NCBI GenBank assembly: GCA_964404605.1
Contig: CAYOKT010000024.1
Span: 1-36,255 of the forward strand
Reading direction: 5' to 3'
Origin: CAYOKT01 sp964404605
GTDB taxonomy: Bacteria; Electryoneota; Electryoneia; Electryoneales; Electryoneaceae
DNA length: 36,255 nt
Shown here in pieces: positions 7,784 through 16,816 of the stretch. Each line of letters begins with the position of its first letter. The first letter of the stretch is position 1. Under the pieces are notes generated by a model. It was not told the DNA's origin and searched no databases. It saw nothing but the letters and a program-made list of their open reading frames with translations. The position numbers were made by a program, and so were the translations under genes.

Positions 7784-8251
7784 ATGCCGCAACCCAGGAA
7801 GTATCCTCGACCGGAGGGATTCACCGCGACCGCGCGCTTCCATGTCCGTTACGCCGACACGGACCAGATGGGCCACGTGTACTACGCGAACTACCTGGTC
7901 TACTTCGAGATGGCCCGGAGCGAGTGGATGCGCTCGGCGGGGCTGCCCTACTCGAAGTTCGAGAACATGGGCTACATCGTGCCGGTGGTCGAGGCGCATG
8001 TCCGCTACCGGAGGCGCATCTTCTACGACGATCTTGTCGAGGTGAAAACCGGTGTCAAGCCCGTGAGCAAGACACGATTCCGCTTCAGCTACGAGGTGCG
8101 GCGCGCGGGCGAGGAACCGATCCTCGCCGACGGCTGGACGGTGCACACGGTGCTGGATGGAGACGGTCGCCCCCAGCGCATCCCGGACCTGTTCCTGGAC
8201 ATGATGGAGCGCCACGCCGGCGGCGGGGAGCCGGGCGAAACCCGGGACTGA
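7784..8251 (+). CDS. Acyl-CoA thioesterase, YbgC/4-hydroxybenzoyl-CoA thioesterase type
   Basis: The 155-residue product is a single hot-dog domain. Residues 21-45 (VRYADTDQMGHV, then YYANYLVYFEMAR) match the active-site strand and helix of the 4HBT/YbgC family, which hydrolyses acyl-CoA or acyl-ACP thioesters; the Asp in ADTDQMG is the likely catalytic residue. No signal peptide is present, so the enzyme is cytoplasmic. The ATG at 7784 is preceded only by a weak GGGA. The stop codon and the last residues (ETRD) lie inside a dispersed palindromic repeat, so the C-terminus was probably set or altered when that repeat arrived. The real substrate cannot be inferred. The gene stands alone between the divergent lipid A operon and the porU operon. 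Confidence 0.88.
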   Translation: MPQPRKYPRPEGFTATARFHVRYADTDQMGHVYYANYLVYFEMARSEWMRSAGLPYSKFENMGYIVPVVEAHVRYRRRIFYDDLVEVKTGVKPVSKTRFRFSYEVRRAGEEPILADGWTVHTVLDGDGRPQRIPDLFLDMMERHAGGGEPGETRD

Positions 8252-8300
8252 AGCCTGCCTGCCGCAGGCAGGTCCGGGACTCCACACCCACGGGCCACCC
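8238..8300 (+). repeat. Dispersed palindromic repeat, copy 2, split by an inner palindrome
   Basis: The left half AACCCGGGACTGAAG matches the other copies, and the right part GGGCCACCC (8292-8300) does too. Between them lies an extra segment that contains CCTGCCTGCCGCAGGCAGG (8254-8272), an inverted repeat of its own. A second GGGCCACCCGCCC follows at 8307-8319. The thioesterase stop TGA (8249-8251) is inside the left half. Confidence 0.7.
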
Positions 8301-8584
8301 ACCGACGGGCCACCCGCCCGGAGTGCATCCGGCTATCTCTCGCCACGGACGGACGCGAGCTTGACACTCGGCGCCCGGCGAACGTAGTTTGAACGGTTGA
8401 CAGCCATTCATACCACCCACAAGGGAGTTGCACCGAGACGTTTCGCGACAGGTGAATACGGCGGGCGATGGGGAGGAGTGCTGCAGGGTATCTTCCCCGG
8501 GATTGTTTGCCTGCGGTGCGGACCGATTGAGTAGCCGGGCCGCACGCACCCTGACGAGTGCAAACGAACTTGTGGGTGTCCCCC
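8252..8584. other. Intergenic region ahead of the porU operon
   Basis: This 333-base stretch holds the right part of the split palindromic repeat, a candidate promoter (8361-8390) and a possible leader structure in which GTTTGC (8504-8509) and GGTGCG can pair with CGCACC and GCAAAC (8562-8567). I see no gene and no riboswitch that I recognise. Confidence 0.5.
8361..8390 (+). promoter_or_regulatory. Candidate promoter for the porU operon
   Basis: TTGACA (8361-8366) is a perfect -35-like hexamer. An 18-base spacer leads to TAGTTT (8385-8390), which matches the -10 consensus at three positions. A second TTGACA at 8397-8402 has no -10-like partner. The placement about 195 bases before the porU start would leave a long leader. 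Confidence 0.25.
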
Positions 8585-11500
8585 ATGAGAATCTGGCGTT
8601 CCACATCGATTCTGCTGATCCCGCCGCTTCTTGCAGCGATTCCCGTGTTCGCGGGGATTCGTGTGCTTTCGGACACCCCTTCCGCTCTCGAACTGACGGT
8701 TGAACCTCGGGCATGGTCGGTTTACGAAACCCCCGACGGCTCGGTGCCCGTCCCGGACGACGCCGCGCTTGACGGCCGGCCCGGTGGTGAAGCGACCCCT
8801 TACTACTACGCCCGCATCGGCCTGCCGGACTCCCGCCGGCCGCGGGTGCGACTGCTGGAACAGCGCTGGGGCCCGGGCGAAGCCTACCGCCCCGTCCGTG
8901 GTGAGGACGATCTCCAGCGGCTGCGGGTCGCCCACCTGGAGCCCGGCGCCGGGGTGGTCCTTGGCGAGCCCTACGATTGGCGCGGGCGGTGGGTGGCGGA
9001 CCTGTTCGTCGTCCCGGTCCGGCGGGCGGGCGGCGGGATCGCACCCCTGCGGCGCCTCCGGCTGCGGATCGAGTACCCCACCGCTCGAGGTTCCCAGCGT
9101 CCGCGCGGCGACCGGTTGCTGAGGAAGGCGCTGCTGAACCCGCGCGCGGCAGCCGCCTGGGGCATCCCCACCCCGGTCTCGGCCGGGAAGGGAACAGCCT
9201 CCGCCTGGCCGCAGGGGACGATGATCCGCCTCGAAATCGAAGACGAAGGGATCTACGAGATCACCCCCGAGGACCTCGCGGAGAGGGGCATCGACCCATC
9301 CGGCATCGACCCGCGCAGCTTTCACCTGTACAACAACGGCGGCCAGCCCCTCGACGAGGACCCCACCGAGTCGAGGGACGCCACTCTCCGGGAGAACGCG
9401 ATCCTGGTCACGGGCGAGGAGGACGGTTCCTTCGATGCCGGCGACCGCATCCTCTTCTTCGGGCGGAGTGTGAACACCTGGAAGCCGAACGTCCCGCCGG
9501 GGGAATACCGTCACACGATGAACGTCTTCACCCGCGCGAACGTCTATTGGCTGCTGATCCCGGATGACGGCTCCCCGGGACGGCGGATGACCTCCCTCGA
9601 GACCGACCTGCCGACCACCTTCACCACGGACCGCGCGCGCTCGCGGCTCTTCGTCGAGCGGGATGCGATCATCTACGACCGCAGCTCGACCCCCGGCTCG
9701 GGCAAGCGCTGGTACGCGGCGGAGCTGTTCGCCGGCAGCAGCTACAACGTCTCCTTCGACGCCGAACTGCCGGTGGCCGGGGAGTCGCCGACCCTGTGGG
9801 TGCGCTCGCGCAAGCTGGACGGCTTCCCGGAAGCCGTCGTCTCACTGAACGGCGTCCCCGTCGACACCTTCTCCCTGACCAACTCGTTGATTTCCATCGA
9901 TGTCCAGCCCGGGCTGCTGCGCAACGGGTCGAACGACTTCAGCTTCCGCCTGCTCAGCGGGCATGGCTTCTTCGACTGGTTCGAAATCAACTACCTGCGC
10001 ACGCTGGAGACCTCGAAGGGGAGGATGGACTTCGACGGCCTGCCCGGGGACGGCGTCGCGGAGGTGACCCTGCGCGGGCTGGAAAACCCCTGGATCTTCG
10101 ACGTGGAAGCCTTCGATGACGTCCGCTATACCCGCCAGGTTCCCTTCCGCATCGAGTCCCAGGTCACCCACCCCCGGCGCATCATCGCGGTGGAGGACGG
10201 CAACTTCCTCCATCCGACCGCCTGGCGGGTGGAAGGCATCGGAGGGCCGGAGTACCCGGAGGGGCTGCGGGCGGAGGGGTTGCGCGCCGACTACATCTAC
10301 ATCACTCACGAGGATTTCTACGACGCCGCGGAGGAGTTGGCCGCCTATGTCCGCCAGCGGGACGGGGTCGATGTTCTCGTCGTGAAAACGGACGACATCT
10401 ACCAGGAATTCGCCTGGGGGCTGTTCGACCCGACCGCCATTCGCGACTTCCTGATGTACGCGACCCAGACCTGGGACCCGCCGCCGACGGTCTGCCTCCT
10501 CGTCGGGGACGGCGACTACGACTACCGCAACATCATCTCCTCCGCCGACCGTAACTGGGTGCCGCCCTACGAGCACCTCGGCGAATGCCGTGATGACTGG
10601 TTCGCCGAGTTCGGGGAGGACCCGGAATTGATCATGGGGCGGCTTCCGGTCCAGAGCAGCCGTGAACTGGGCATCTACACCGACAAGCTGATCGAGTACG
10701 AGATGAACCCCGACTACAGCCCGTGGCGCAGCCGGGTCGTGCTCGTGGCGGATGATGAGTGGATCGATACCGGACCCACCCTGATCGACAAGCAGCACAT
10801 GCGGGACGCGGAGACGATCAGCCGCTTCCTGCCCCGCTACCTCAACCAGAAGAAGATCTACCTGGGTCCCTATCCGACCTCGTTCGACCCGGTGACCGGG
10901 GAGCGGCGGAAACCGGAAGCGAACCGTGACCTGATCGAATCGATCAACCGCGGGGCGCTGCTGATCAACTACCAGGGGCATGGCAACGCGCATGTCTGGG
11001 CGCACGAGTCCGTGTTCCTCGATTCGCGCGACAAGTCGCTGGTCGACAGCGGCCGCCGGCTGCCGATCTATGTCGCCGCCACCTGCTCCTGGGGCTATTT
11101 CGACCGGCCGGCGAACGAAGCCTTCCCCGAGCAGCTCCTCGTGGCGAGCGGAGGGGCGATCGGGGTGATCGCCGCGACGCGGAACACCAGCGGAGCGGGG
11201 AACTTCAACTTCGTCCTCGGACTCTACGAAAACCTCTTCAACCGCGAGGAGCGCTACACCCTCGGGGAGACGCTGTTCTTCTCCAAGCAGACGCACGGGC
11301 AGGGGCTGAACCAGTTCTACCACTGCCTGGCGGAGCCGATGATGTCCCCGGCGCTGCCTCCGCTGGACGCCTCGCTCACCGTCGTCGAGCCCGACAGCCT
11401 GACCGCCCTCGCCGAGGCGACGGTCGCCGGGCGGGTGCTCGAGCCGAACGGAGAGAGCGTGCCGGACTTCGACGGCGAGGCGCTGCTCACGGTGTACGAC

Positions 11501-12421
11501 AGCAACGACTCGCTCCAGTACACCTTCACCCGCCCGGACGGCAGCCCGGGGAACATCTTCAACTACGAGATGCCCGGCGGCACGCTGTTCCGGGGGCTGG
11601 TGACCACCACCGCGGGCGCCTGCACCACCCGCTTCATCGTCCCCCGCGACGTGCAGTACGGCTCCTCGGGCGGCTGGATGCAGCTCTACGTGTTCAACGA
11701 GGAGACGGACGGCATCGGCGCAACCCGCAACGTCCCGATCTCCCTCTCCCCCGCGACGCTGCAGGATGATACCCCGCCCGAAATCGAGGTCTATTTCGAC
11801 CAGAGAACCTGGCGCGACGGGGATTTCACGACCAACCAGCCCCTGCTCATCGTCGACCTGTTCGATTCCAGCGGGATCAACCTGACCGGCGAGATCGGAC
11901 ACAGCATCCGGGCGACGATCGACGGCGAGCACGAGGTGATTCTCACCGACGACTTCATCTACGAGCGGGACAGCATGAACCGGGGCAGCGCCGAGAAGCG
12001 GATCTATGACCTCGCGCCCGGCAGGCACCGGCTCGAGGTCTGGGCCTGGGACAATGTGAACAACTTCGCCCGCAAGGAAGTATCCTTCAGCGTCGCCGAA
12101 TCGGAAAGCGAAGTGGTCCTCAAGGACATTCTCAACTGGCCCAACCCCTTCACCGACCGCACCCGCTTCACCTTCGTCGGTCTCGGGATACGCGAGGTGG
12201 TGGTGAAGATCTTCACCCCCAGCGGCCGGCTGGTGCGGGAGCTCGGCCCGGTCGCCATACCGTCGGACGGCTTCGCTTACGACATCCCCGGGCTCGAATG
12301 GGACGGCCGGGACCGTTTCGGCGCGGACGTGGCGAACGGGGTCTACCTGTACAAGCTGATCGCCTACGGCGCCTCGGGCCGGTCGCACGAGACGCTTGGG
12401 AAACTGATGCGGATACGTTAA
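8585..12421 (+). CDS. porU: PorU-like type IX secretion C-terminal signal peptidase (C25 gingipain family)
   Basis: This 1278-residue exported protein starts with a signal peptide (MRIWRSTSILLIPPLLAAIP). A C25 (gingipain-type) cysteine peptidase domain covers about residues 570-920, with the catalytic dyad His799 (in NYQGHG) and Cys834 (in AATCSWG), 35 residues apart. The GHG...WA...E and TCSWGYFD context resembles PorU, which cuts the C-terminal domain off T9SS cargo at the cell surface and attaches it to an anionic glycolipid. The C-terminus is a FlgD-like Ig domain (WDGRDRFGADVANGVYLYKL) that begins with a WPNPF motif. The ATG at 8585 fits the signal peptide; no clear ribosome-binding site is visible. 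The porV-like gene directly downstream supports the call. A secreted C25 cargo protease is the main alternative. Confidence 0.82.
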   Translation: MRIWRSTSILLIPPLLAAIPVFAGIRVLSDTPSALELTVEPRAWSVYETPDGSVPVPDDAALDGRPGGEATPYYYARIGLPDSRRPRVRLLEQRWGPGEAYRPVRGEDDLQRLRVAHLEPGAGVVLGEPYDWRGRWVADLFVVPVRRAGGGIAPLRRLRLRIEYPTARGSQRPRGDRLLRKALLNPRAAAAWGIPTPVSAGKGTASAWPQGTMIRLEIEDEGIYEITPEDLAERGIDPSGIDPRSFHLYNNGGQPLDEDPTESRDATLRENAILVTGEEDGSFDAGDRILFFGRSVNTWKPNVPPGEYRHTMNVFTRANVYWLLIPDDGSPGRRMTSLETDLPTTFTTDRARSRLFVERDAIIYDRSSTPGSGKRWYAAELFAGSSYNVSFDAELPVAGESPTLWVRSRKLDGFPEAVVSLNGVPVDTFSLTNSLISIDVQPGLLRNGSNDFSFRLLSGHGFFDWFEINYLRTLETSKGRMDFDGLPGDGVAEVTLRGLENPWIFDVEAFDDVRYTRQVPFRIESQVTHPRRIIAVEDGNFLHPTAWRVEGIGGPEYPEGLRAEGLRADYIYITHEDFYDAAEELAAYVRQRDGVDVLVVKTDDIYQEFAWGLFDPTAIRDFLMYATQTWDPPPTVCLLVGDGDYDYRNIISSADRNWVPPYEHLGECRDDWFAEFGEDPELIMGRLPVQSSRELGIYTDKLIEYEMNPDYSPWRSRVVLVADDEWIDTGPTLIDKQHMRDAETISRFLPRYLNQKKIYLGPYPTSFDPVTGERRKPEANRDLIESINRGALLINYQGHGNAHVWAHESVFLDSRDKSLVDSGRRLPIYVAATCSWGYFDRPANEAFPEQLLVASGGAIGVIAATRNTSGAGNFNFVLGLYENLFNREERYTLGETLFFSKQTHGQGLNQFYHCLAEPMMSPALPPLDASLTVVEPDSLTALAEATVAGRVLEPNGESVPDFDGEALLTVYDSNDSLQYTFTRPDGSPGNIFNYEMPGGTLFRGLVTTTAGACTTRFIVPRDVQYGSSGGWMQLYVFNEETDGIGATRNVPISLSPATLQDDTPPEIEVYFDQRTWRDGDFTTNQPLLIVDLFDSSGINLTGEIGHSIRATIDGEHEVILTDDFIYERDSMNRGSAEKRIYDLAPGRHRLEVWAWDNVNNFARKEVSFSVAESESEVVLKDILNWPNPFTDRTRFTFVGLGIREVVVKIFTPSGRLVRELGPVAIPSDGFAYDIPGLEWDGRDRFGADVANGVYLYKLIAYGASGRSHETLGKLMRIR

Positions 12422-12494
12422 CCTCCACCCCTGAACGGCGCGGCCGCCCGGACATCGGGAAGGTGGAACCCGGCGAGGGTCGCGGAGAACAAAC

Positions 12495-13580
12495 ATGAGA
12501 CGCACGATGACAGCAACAGGACACGGATGCGGCAGGCTGCTGCGCTACGGCGCGGCCGCCCTGGTACTGATCGCCCTGGCGGGCACGGGCACGGCCCGCG
12601 CGGCATCCGTTTCGCAGGCCGGTGTGCTCTTCCTGAAGATCGCCCCCGGCGCCCGCGCCGGCGGGATGGGCGAAGCCTTCGTCGCCGTCGCCGACGACGC
12701 AACGGCCACCTGGTGGAACCCGGCCGGGCTCGCCTACGCGAAGCATAACGAGTTGACGTTGATGCACGTCAACTGGCTGCCCCAGTTCAAGTTCAGCGAT
12801 CTCTATTACGACTTCCTGAGCTACATCAACAAGGTGCCCGAATGGGGCACGTTCGGCACGAATATCATCTTCCTCAACCTGGGGGAGAACGAGCGGCGCG
12901 ACGAGAACAACAACTACCTCGGCACCTTCTCCTCCTACGAGTTCGCGGTCACCGGCAGCTACGGTTCGGAGATCTCGAGGAGGATGGCGCTGGGTGTGAA
13001 CATGCGTTTCATCTTCAGCCACCTCTCCGACCGGGGGGCGGGTGCGGAAAAGGGCACCGGCGAGGCGACGAGCATCGGGGTGGATGTCGGCTGGCTGTGG
13101 CAGACCCCGGTCCGGAAGCTGACCCTCGGAGCGAACCTGTCCAACATGGGGCCCAAGGTTGCCTATATCGACCGCAACCAGGCCGACCCGCTGCCCACCA
13201 ACCTGAAGTTCGGCTTCTCCTACAAGCTGGTGGATTCGCCCTACAACACCCTCCGCTTCATCGGAGACGTGGACAAGGAGCTGGTGAGGGTGTACCACGA
13301 CGGCACCTCGGACCCCTTCTACCTCGCCCTCTTCAGCGCCTGGTCCGACGGGCCCTTCTGGACGACCCTGATCTACCATACGGGTTTCGAATACTGGTAC
13401 TCGGACCTCGTCGCCCTGCGGCTCGGCTACTGGAACGACGAGTTGGGGAAGGTGAAGCCGATCACCTTCGGCGCCAGCCTGAAGTATTCCCTGTACCGTT
13501 TCGATTTCTCGTACGTGAACGCGGGCGAGGGCCATCCCCTGCAGGATACGATGCGGTTCAGCCTCTCCATCGGGTTCTGA
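12495..13580 (+). CDS. porV: PorV/PorQ family outer-membrane protein
   Basis: This 361-residue protein has a signal peptide (cleavage after the Ala-rich segment near residue 37) and a FadL-like 14-strand barrel pattern. The start of the mature region is diagnostic: FLKIAPGARAGGMGEAFVAVADDATATWWNPAGLA is the PorV/PorQ-type N-terminus that plugs the barrel. In Bacteroidetes PorV carries T9SS cargo from the SprA translocon to PorU, and porU and porV are adjacent, as here (73 bases apart). The final strand ends in IGF, an aromatic C-terminus expected of an outer-membrane barrel recognised by BamA. The ATG at 12495 has GCGGAG seven bases upstream. Confidence 0.9.
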   Translation: MRRTMTATGHGCGRLLRYGAAALVLIALAGTGTARAASVSQAGVLFLKIAPGARAGGMGEAFVAVADDATATWWNPAGLAYAKHNELTLMHVNWLPQFKFSDLYYDFLSYINKVPEWGTFGTNIIFLNLGENERRDENNNYLGTFSSYEFAVTGSYGSEISRRMALGVNMRFIFSHLSDRGAGAEKGTGEATSIGVDVGWLWQTPVRKLTLGANLSNMGPKVAYIDRNQADPLPTNLKFGFSYKLVDSPYNTLRFIGDVDKELVRVYHDGTSDPFYLALFSAWSDGPFWTTLIYHTGFEYWYSDLVALRLGYWNDELGKVKPITFGASLKYSLYRFDFSYVNAGEGHPLQDTMRFSLSIGF

Positions 13581-13630
13581 GTGAACGTTTCCCTTCTGCG
13601 CCGAAGCCAAAGGAGCGGCTGACCGGCACG

Positions 13631-16600
13631 ATGAACCACCGAACGGCACAAGCCCTCGCCCTGGCGTTCGTCCTCGGGCTGCTCGGGGGCGTCCCCGCCC
13701 GCGGTTTCGCCGGAACCGGGACGCCCACGGTCCGGTACACTCCGCCCCGCGGCCTGGCCGGTGTGCAGGTGCTGCCGGCGGCGGGCGACCTGCGGCACCC
13801 GGGCCTGCCGGACACGCTCCGCCTGGTGGCGATCCGGGTCGAGTTCGCGCCCGACTCGCTGACGACGACGACGGGCGACGGCTCCTTCCTCTACACTCTG
13901 CCGGACAGCATCGCGCCGGAGGACTGGCTGCTCGACCCGCCGCCGCACGATTCCACCTATTTCGCCGACCAGCTCTACGCTCTGCGGCGCTACTACGAGA
14001 AGTTCAGCCGGGGGAAGGTGACGATCACCGGCGCGCGCGACTCGGGCCCAACTTCCGGCGGCGACATCTTCCCCCTCGGCGAGGAGACCGCCTACCGGCT
14101 CCCCTACCCCATCTGGCACATCAACTGGGGCGACGGCGACGACGAACGGTTGAGCCGGATGCTGGTCCAGCTCTTCGTCGACAGTTGGAACCTGGCGAAG
14201 GCGGACCCGGACTTCGACCCCTCGCCCTACGACCTGTTCCTCATCTTTCACGCCGGGGCGGGCAACGAGTTCGACACCGGCTTCGACCTGACCCCGCACG
14301 ACATCCCGAGTGTCACCATCGGGCGGCATGACCTCGCGGAATATGCCGGTCTGCCGGACGGCCTCGACCTCGGCGGCGGCGTCCTGCTCACCCAAGGCGC
14401 CATCCTGCCGGAAACCCAGCGCCAGGGAAACGTGGAGGTCGCCCTCCTCGGGACGATCTGCCACCATACCGGCTTCCTGATGGGGATGCCGCACATGTAC
14501 CGCCCGGAGACGGGGGAGCCTTCGCTGGGTCTGTTCGGCCTGATGGACCGCGGCTTCGGCGGCTTCTTCGGCGTCGATCCCACCCCGCCCGGCGCCTGGA
14601 TGCGGGCCTACATGGGCTGGGACAGCGTGACCACCCTGAGCGAGGGCCAAGTCCGCCTCGGGGCGCTGCACCTGCCCGATTCGCTCTTCACCGATTCCCT
14701 CGCCCGGCTGGTGAAGGTGCCGGTCAACGGGGACGAGTATTTCCTGCTCGAAGCCCGCCGCCGTGACCCCGACGAGAACGGCGAAACGGTCGCCTGGGAC
14801 CGGGAAGGCCGCCGGCTGACCCTGCACGAGGATTATACCTTCGACGCCGAACCGGGCTACCGGGTGACTGTCGAGGTGGAGGACCACGACTTCGACCTCC
14901 CCGCCAGCGGGATTCTCATCTGGCACGTGGACGAGAGCGTCATCCGGGCGAAGCTGGCCGGGGACGCCCTGCAGGAGGACCCCGGCCGCCGGGCGGTGGA
15001 CCTGGAGGAGGCCGACGGCACCCAGGACCTGGGCGAGGAGTACCCCTTCCTCACCCCGGGGTACGGCACGGAATACGGCATCCGCGAGGACGCCTGGTAC
15101 CGGGGCAACGAGCTGTTCAAGCTGGCGAACAACCTCGGGTTCGTGGAGTTCAGCGCGACGACCTCCCCCTCCACGGCGGCCAACTCGGGCGGCGCGAGCC
15201 ACATCGCCTTCATCGATTTCAGCGAAATCGGCGACACGATGTCCTGCACAGTCGTCAACCAGTGGAAACAGGGCGATTTCCCGGAGCGGTTCACCGGCGA
15301 GGGAGAGGAGGCGCGCGGCCTGCTGCTCGCCGACCTGGACGGCGACGGCGACGCGGAGCTGATCGCCTGGACCGACTCGGGCAGCGTGTGGGCGTGGGAC
15401 GGGGACGGCGCACCCCTCGCGGAGCGCGAACCCTGGCTCGAGTTACCGGGCGGGCTGCCGGGCGAATTCTCCGCGGCGGCCGCGGACTTGGACGGCGACG
15501 GCGACGCGGAGCTGGTCTTCTCGACGACCACGCACCTCGTCCTCGCCGACACCGACCCGGCGAGCCGAGAGCCGGCGACCCTCGAGGTGGTGATGGCCCC
15601 CGCCGCGCGCTGCCGACTGCTGATCGCCGGCGGCCCGGGCGACCCGAGGGTGTTCACGACCCGCTCCGACGTATCAGGCTCGGACATCGCCCTGAGCACC
15701 TTCGATGGTGCCCTCGGCCTCCTCAACACGGCGGCCCTCCCCGAAGAGGTCGCCGGCCTCGCGCTCCTCGCCGCCGGAGGGGAGGGCCGGATCGGCGTCC
15801 TCGGGGAGAGCGGGCGGCTGTGGGTGTTCGACACCGCCGGCGACCCGGCTCTCGACATCTCCCCCGCCGGAGCCATCGCGCCCGGCGACCTGCCGCCCGG
15901 CGGCCCGGTCGCGGCCGACTTCGACGGGGACGGCGGGCTGGACCTCGCCGCGCCGATGCGCTCCGGGGCGGTGCTGCGCTGGTGGAGCCGCGACGGATGG
16001 AGCGCACCGGAGCTGCAGCGTCCCGAGGGCGGACTGCTGGCCCTGCTCCCGGCGGACCTCGACGGGGACGGCCTGCCCGAGCCGGCTGGCTTCACCGCCA
16101 CCGGCGGCCAGGGGCTCCGCTTCGCCGCCCTCGAACCGAGCGGCGCGCCAAGCGAGGGGTCTCCCCGGCTGCTGCCCGGCGGCCCCGCCGCGCCCCCGGG
16201 CTCCGCCCTGCTGCTCGACCTGACGGGGAGCGGAGACCTCACGCTGGTCGCGGCGGACGGCGGGATGCGCGCGGGCGCATGGCGGCTCGGCGACGAACGG
16301 ATCGCCTCCGGATTCCCGCTGGACGCCGGAGAAGGGGCGGCGGCGTTCCGCTTCGCGGCGGGGCAGCTCGACGGCGACGACAACCTCGAACTGGCCCTCC
16401 TCGCGGTGAACACCGGGGAGCTGCGGGTGGTCGACCTGCCCCGCGGACCGGGCGATGAGCCCCGCGCCCTGTGGGCGATGGACGGGGGCGACGCCGGCCG
16501 CACCGGCGCGCTGATTTCGACCGCCGCCCCGCCGGCGCCGCCGGCCGGCACCTCGCTGGACAACGCCTACATCTGGCCCAACCCGGTGCTCGAGGGCACC

Positions 16601-16816
16601 GCCCACTTCCGCTTCCGCGCCGAAAGCGCCGGAACCGCCGTGGTAAAGGTGTTCGACATGGTCGGCCGTAAACGGCTGGAACTCGCCCTGCCCTACTCCG
16701 GCGGCGGCGAGGTGGATGTCGCCCTGAGCACCGCCGGTCTGCCCTCCGGGGTGTACACCGCGCGCCTCGAGGCGGGCGGGGGGCACAAGCTCATCCGCTT
16801 CGCGGTGGTCAAATGA
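13631..16816 (+). CDS. Secreted M6-like protein with degenerate zinc site, FG-GAP repeats and T9SS-type C-terminal domain
   Basis: The 1061-residue product begins with a signal peptide (MNHRTAQALALAFVLGLLGG). Residues of about 60-450 resemble an M6 (immune inhibitor A) metalloprotease, including the early YYEKFSRGKV block. However, the zinc motif HExxHxxGxxD reads HHTGFLMGMPH at 278-288, so the catalytic Glu and two zinc ligands are replaced. At least five Asp-rich FG-GAP/VCBS-type calcium loops follow (DLDGDGDAE at 568 and 619, DFDGDGG at 763, DLDGDGLPE at 809, LDGDDNLE near 913). The last 80 residues form a sorting-type domain with WPNPV, KVFDMVGRK and LPSGVYTARL. It is likely a non-enzymatic surface protein carried by T9SS. 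An AAAGGAG lies 15 bases before the ATG. Its stop overlaps the next start (ATGA). Confidence 0.8.
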   Translation: MNHRTAQALALAFVLGLLGGVPARGFAGTGTPTVRYTPPRGLAGVQVLPAAGDLRHPGLPDTLRLVAIRVEFAPDSLTTTTGDGSFLYTLPDSIAPEDWLLDPPPHDSTYFADQLYALRRYYEKFSRGKVTITGARDSGPTSGGDIFPLGEETAYRLPYPIWHINWGDGDDERLSRMLVQLFVDSWNLAKADPDFDPSPYDLFLIFHAGAGNEFDTGFDLTPHDIPSVTIGRHDLAEYAGLPDGLDLGGGVLLTQGAILPETQRQGNVEVALLGTICHHTGFLMGMPHMYRPETGEPSLGLFGLMDRGFGGFFGVDPTPPGAWMRAYMGWDSVTTLSEGQVRLGALHLPDSLFTDSLARLVKVPVNGDEYFLLEARRRDPDENGETVAWDREGRRLTLHEDYTFDAEPGYRVTVEVEDHDFDLPASGILIWHVDESVIRAKLAGDALQEDPGRRAVDLEEADGTQDLGEEYPFLTPGYGTEYGIREDAWYRGNELFKLANNLGFVEFSATTSPSTAANSGGASHIAFIDFSEIGDTMSCTVVNQWKQGDFPERFTGEGEEARGLLLADLDGDGDAELIAWTDSGSVWAWDGDGAPLAEREPWLELPGGLPGEFSAAAADLDGDGDAELVFSTTTHLVLADTDPASREPATLEVVMAPAARCRLLIAGGPGDPRVFTTRSDVSGSDIALSTFDGALGLLNTAALPEEVAGLALLAAGGEGRIGVLGESGRLWVFDTAGDPALDISPAGAIAPGDLPPGGPVAADFDGDGGLDLAAPMRSGAVLRWWSRDGWSAPELQRPEGGLLALLPADLDGDGLPEPAGFTATGGQGLRFAALEPSGAPSEGSPRLLPGGPAAPPGSALLLDLTGSGDLTLVAADGGMRAGAWRLGDERIASGFPLDAGEGAAAFRFAAGQLDGDDNLELALLAVNTGELRVVDLPRGPGDEPRALWAMDGGDAGRTGALISTAAPPAPPAGTSLDNAYIWPNPVLEGTAHFRFRAESAGTAVVKVFDMVGRKRLELALPYSGGGEVDVALSTAGLPSGVYTARLEAGGGHKLIRFAVVK

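Noticed and set aside
9842..12505. An 887-codon minus-strand frame opposite porU
   Set aside because: It mirrors the codon pattern of a clear signal-peptide protein with catalytic residues, and it is low-complexity with many Gly, Val, Arg and Asp residues. Similar shadow frames lie opposite 16813-19971 and other genes.
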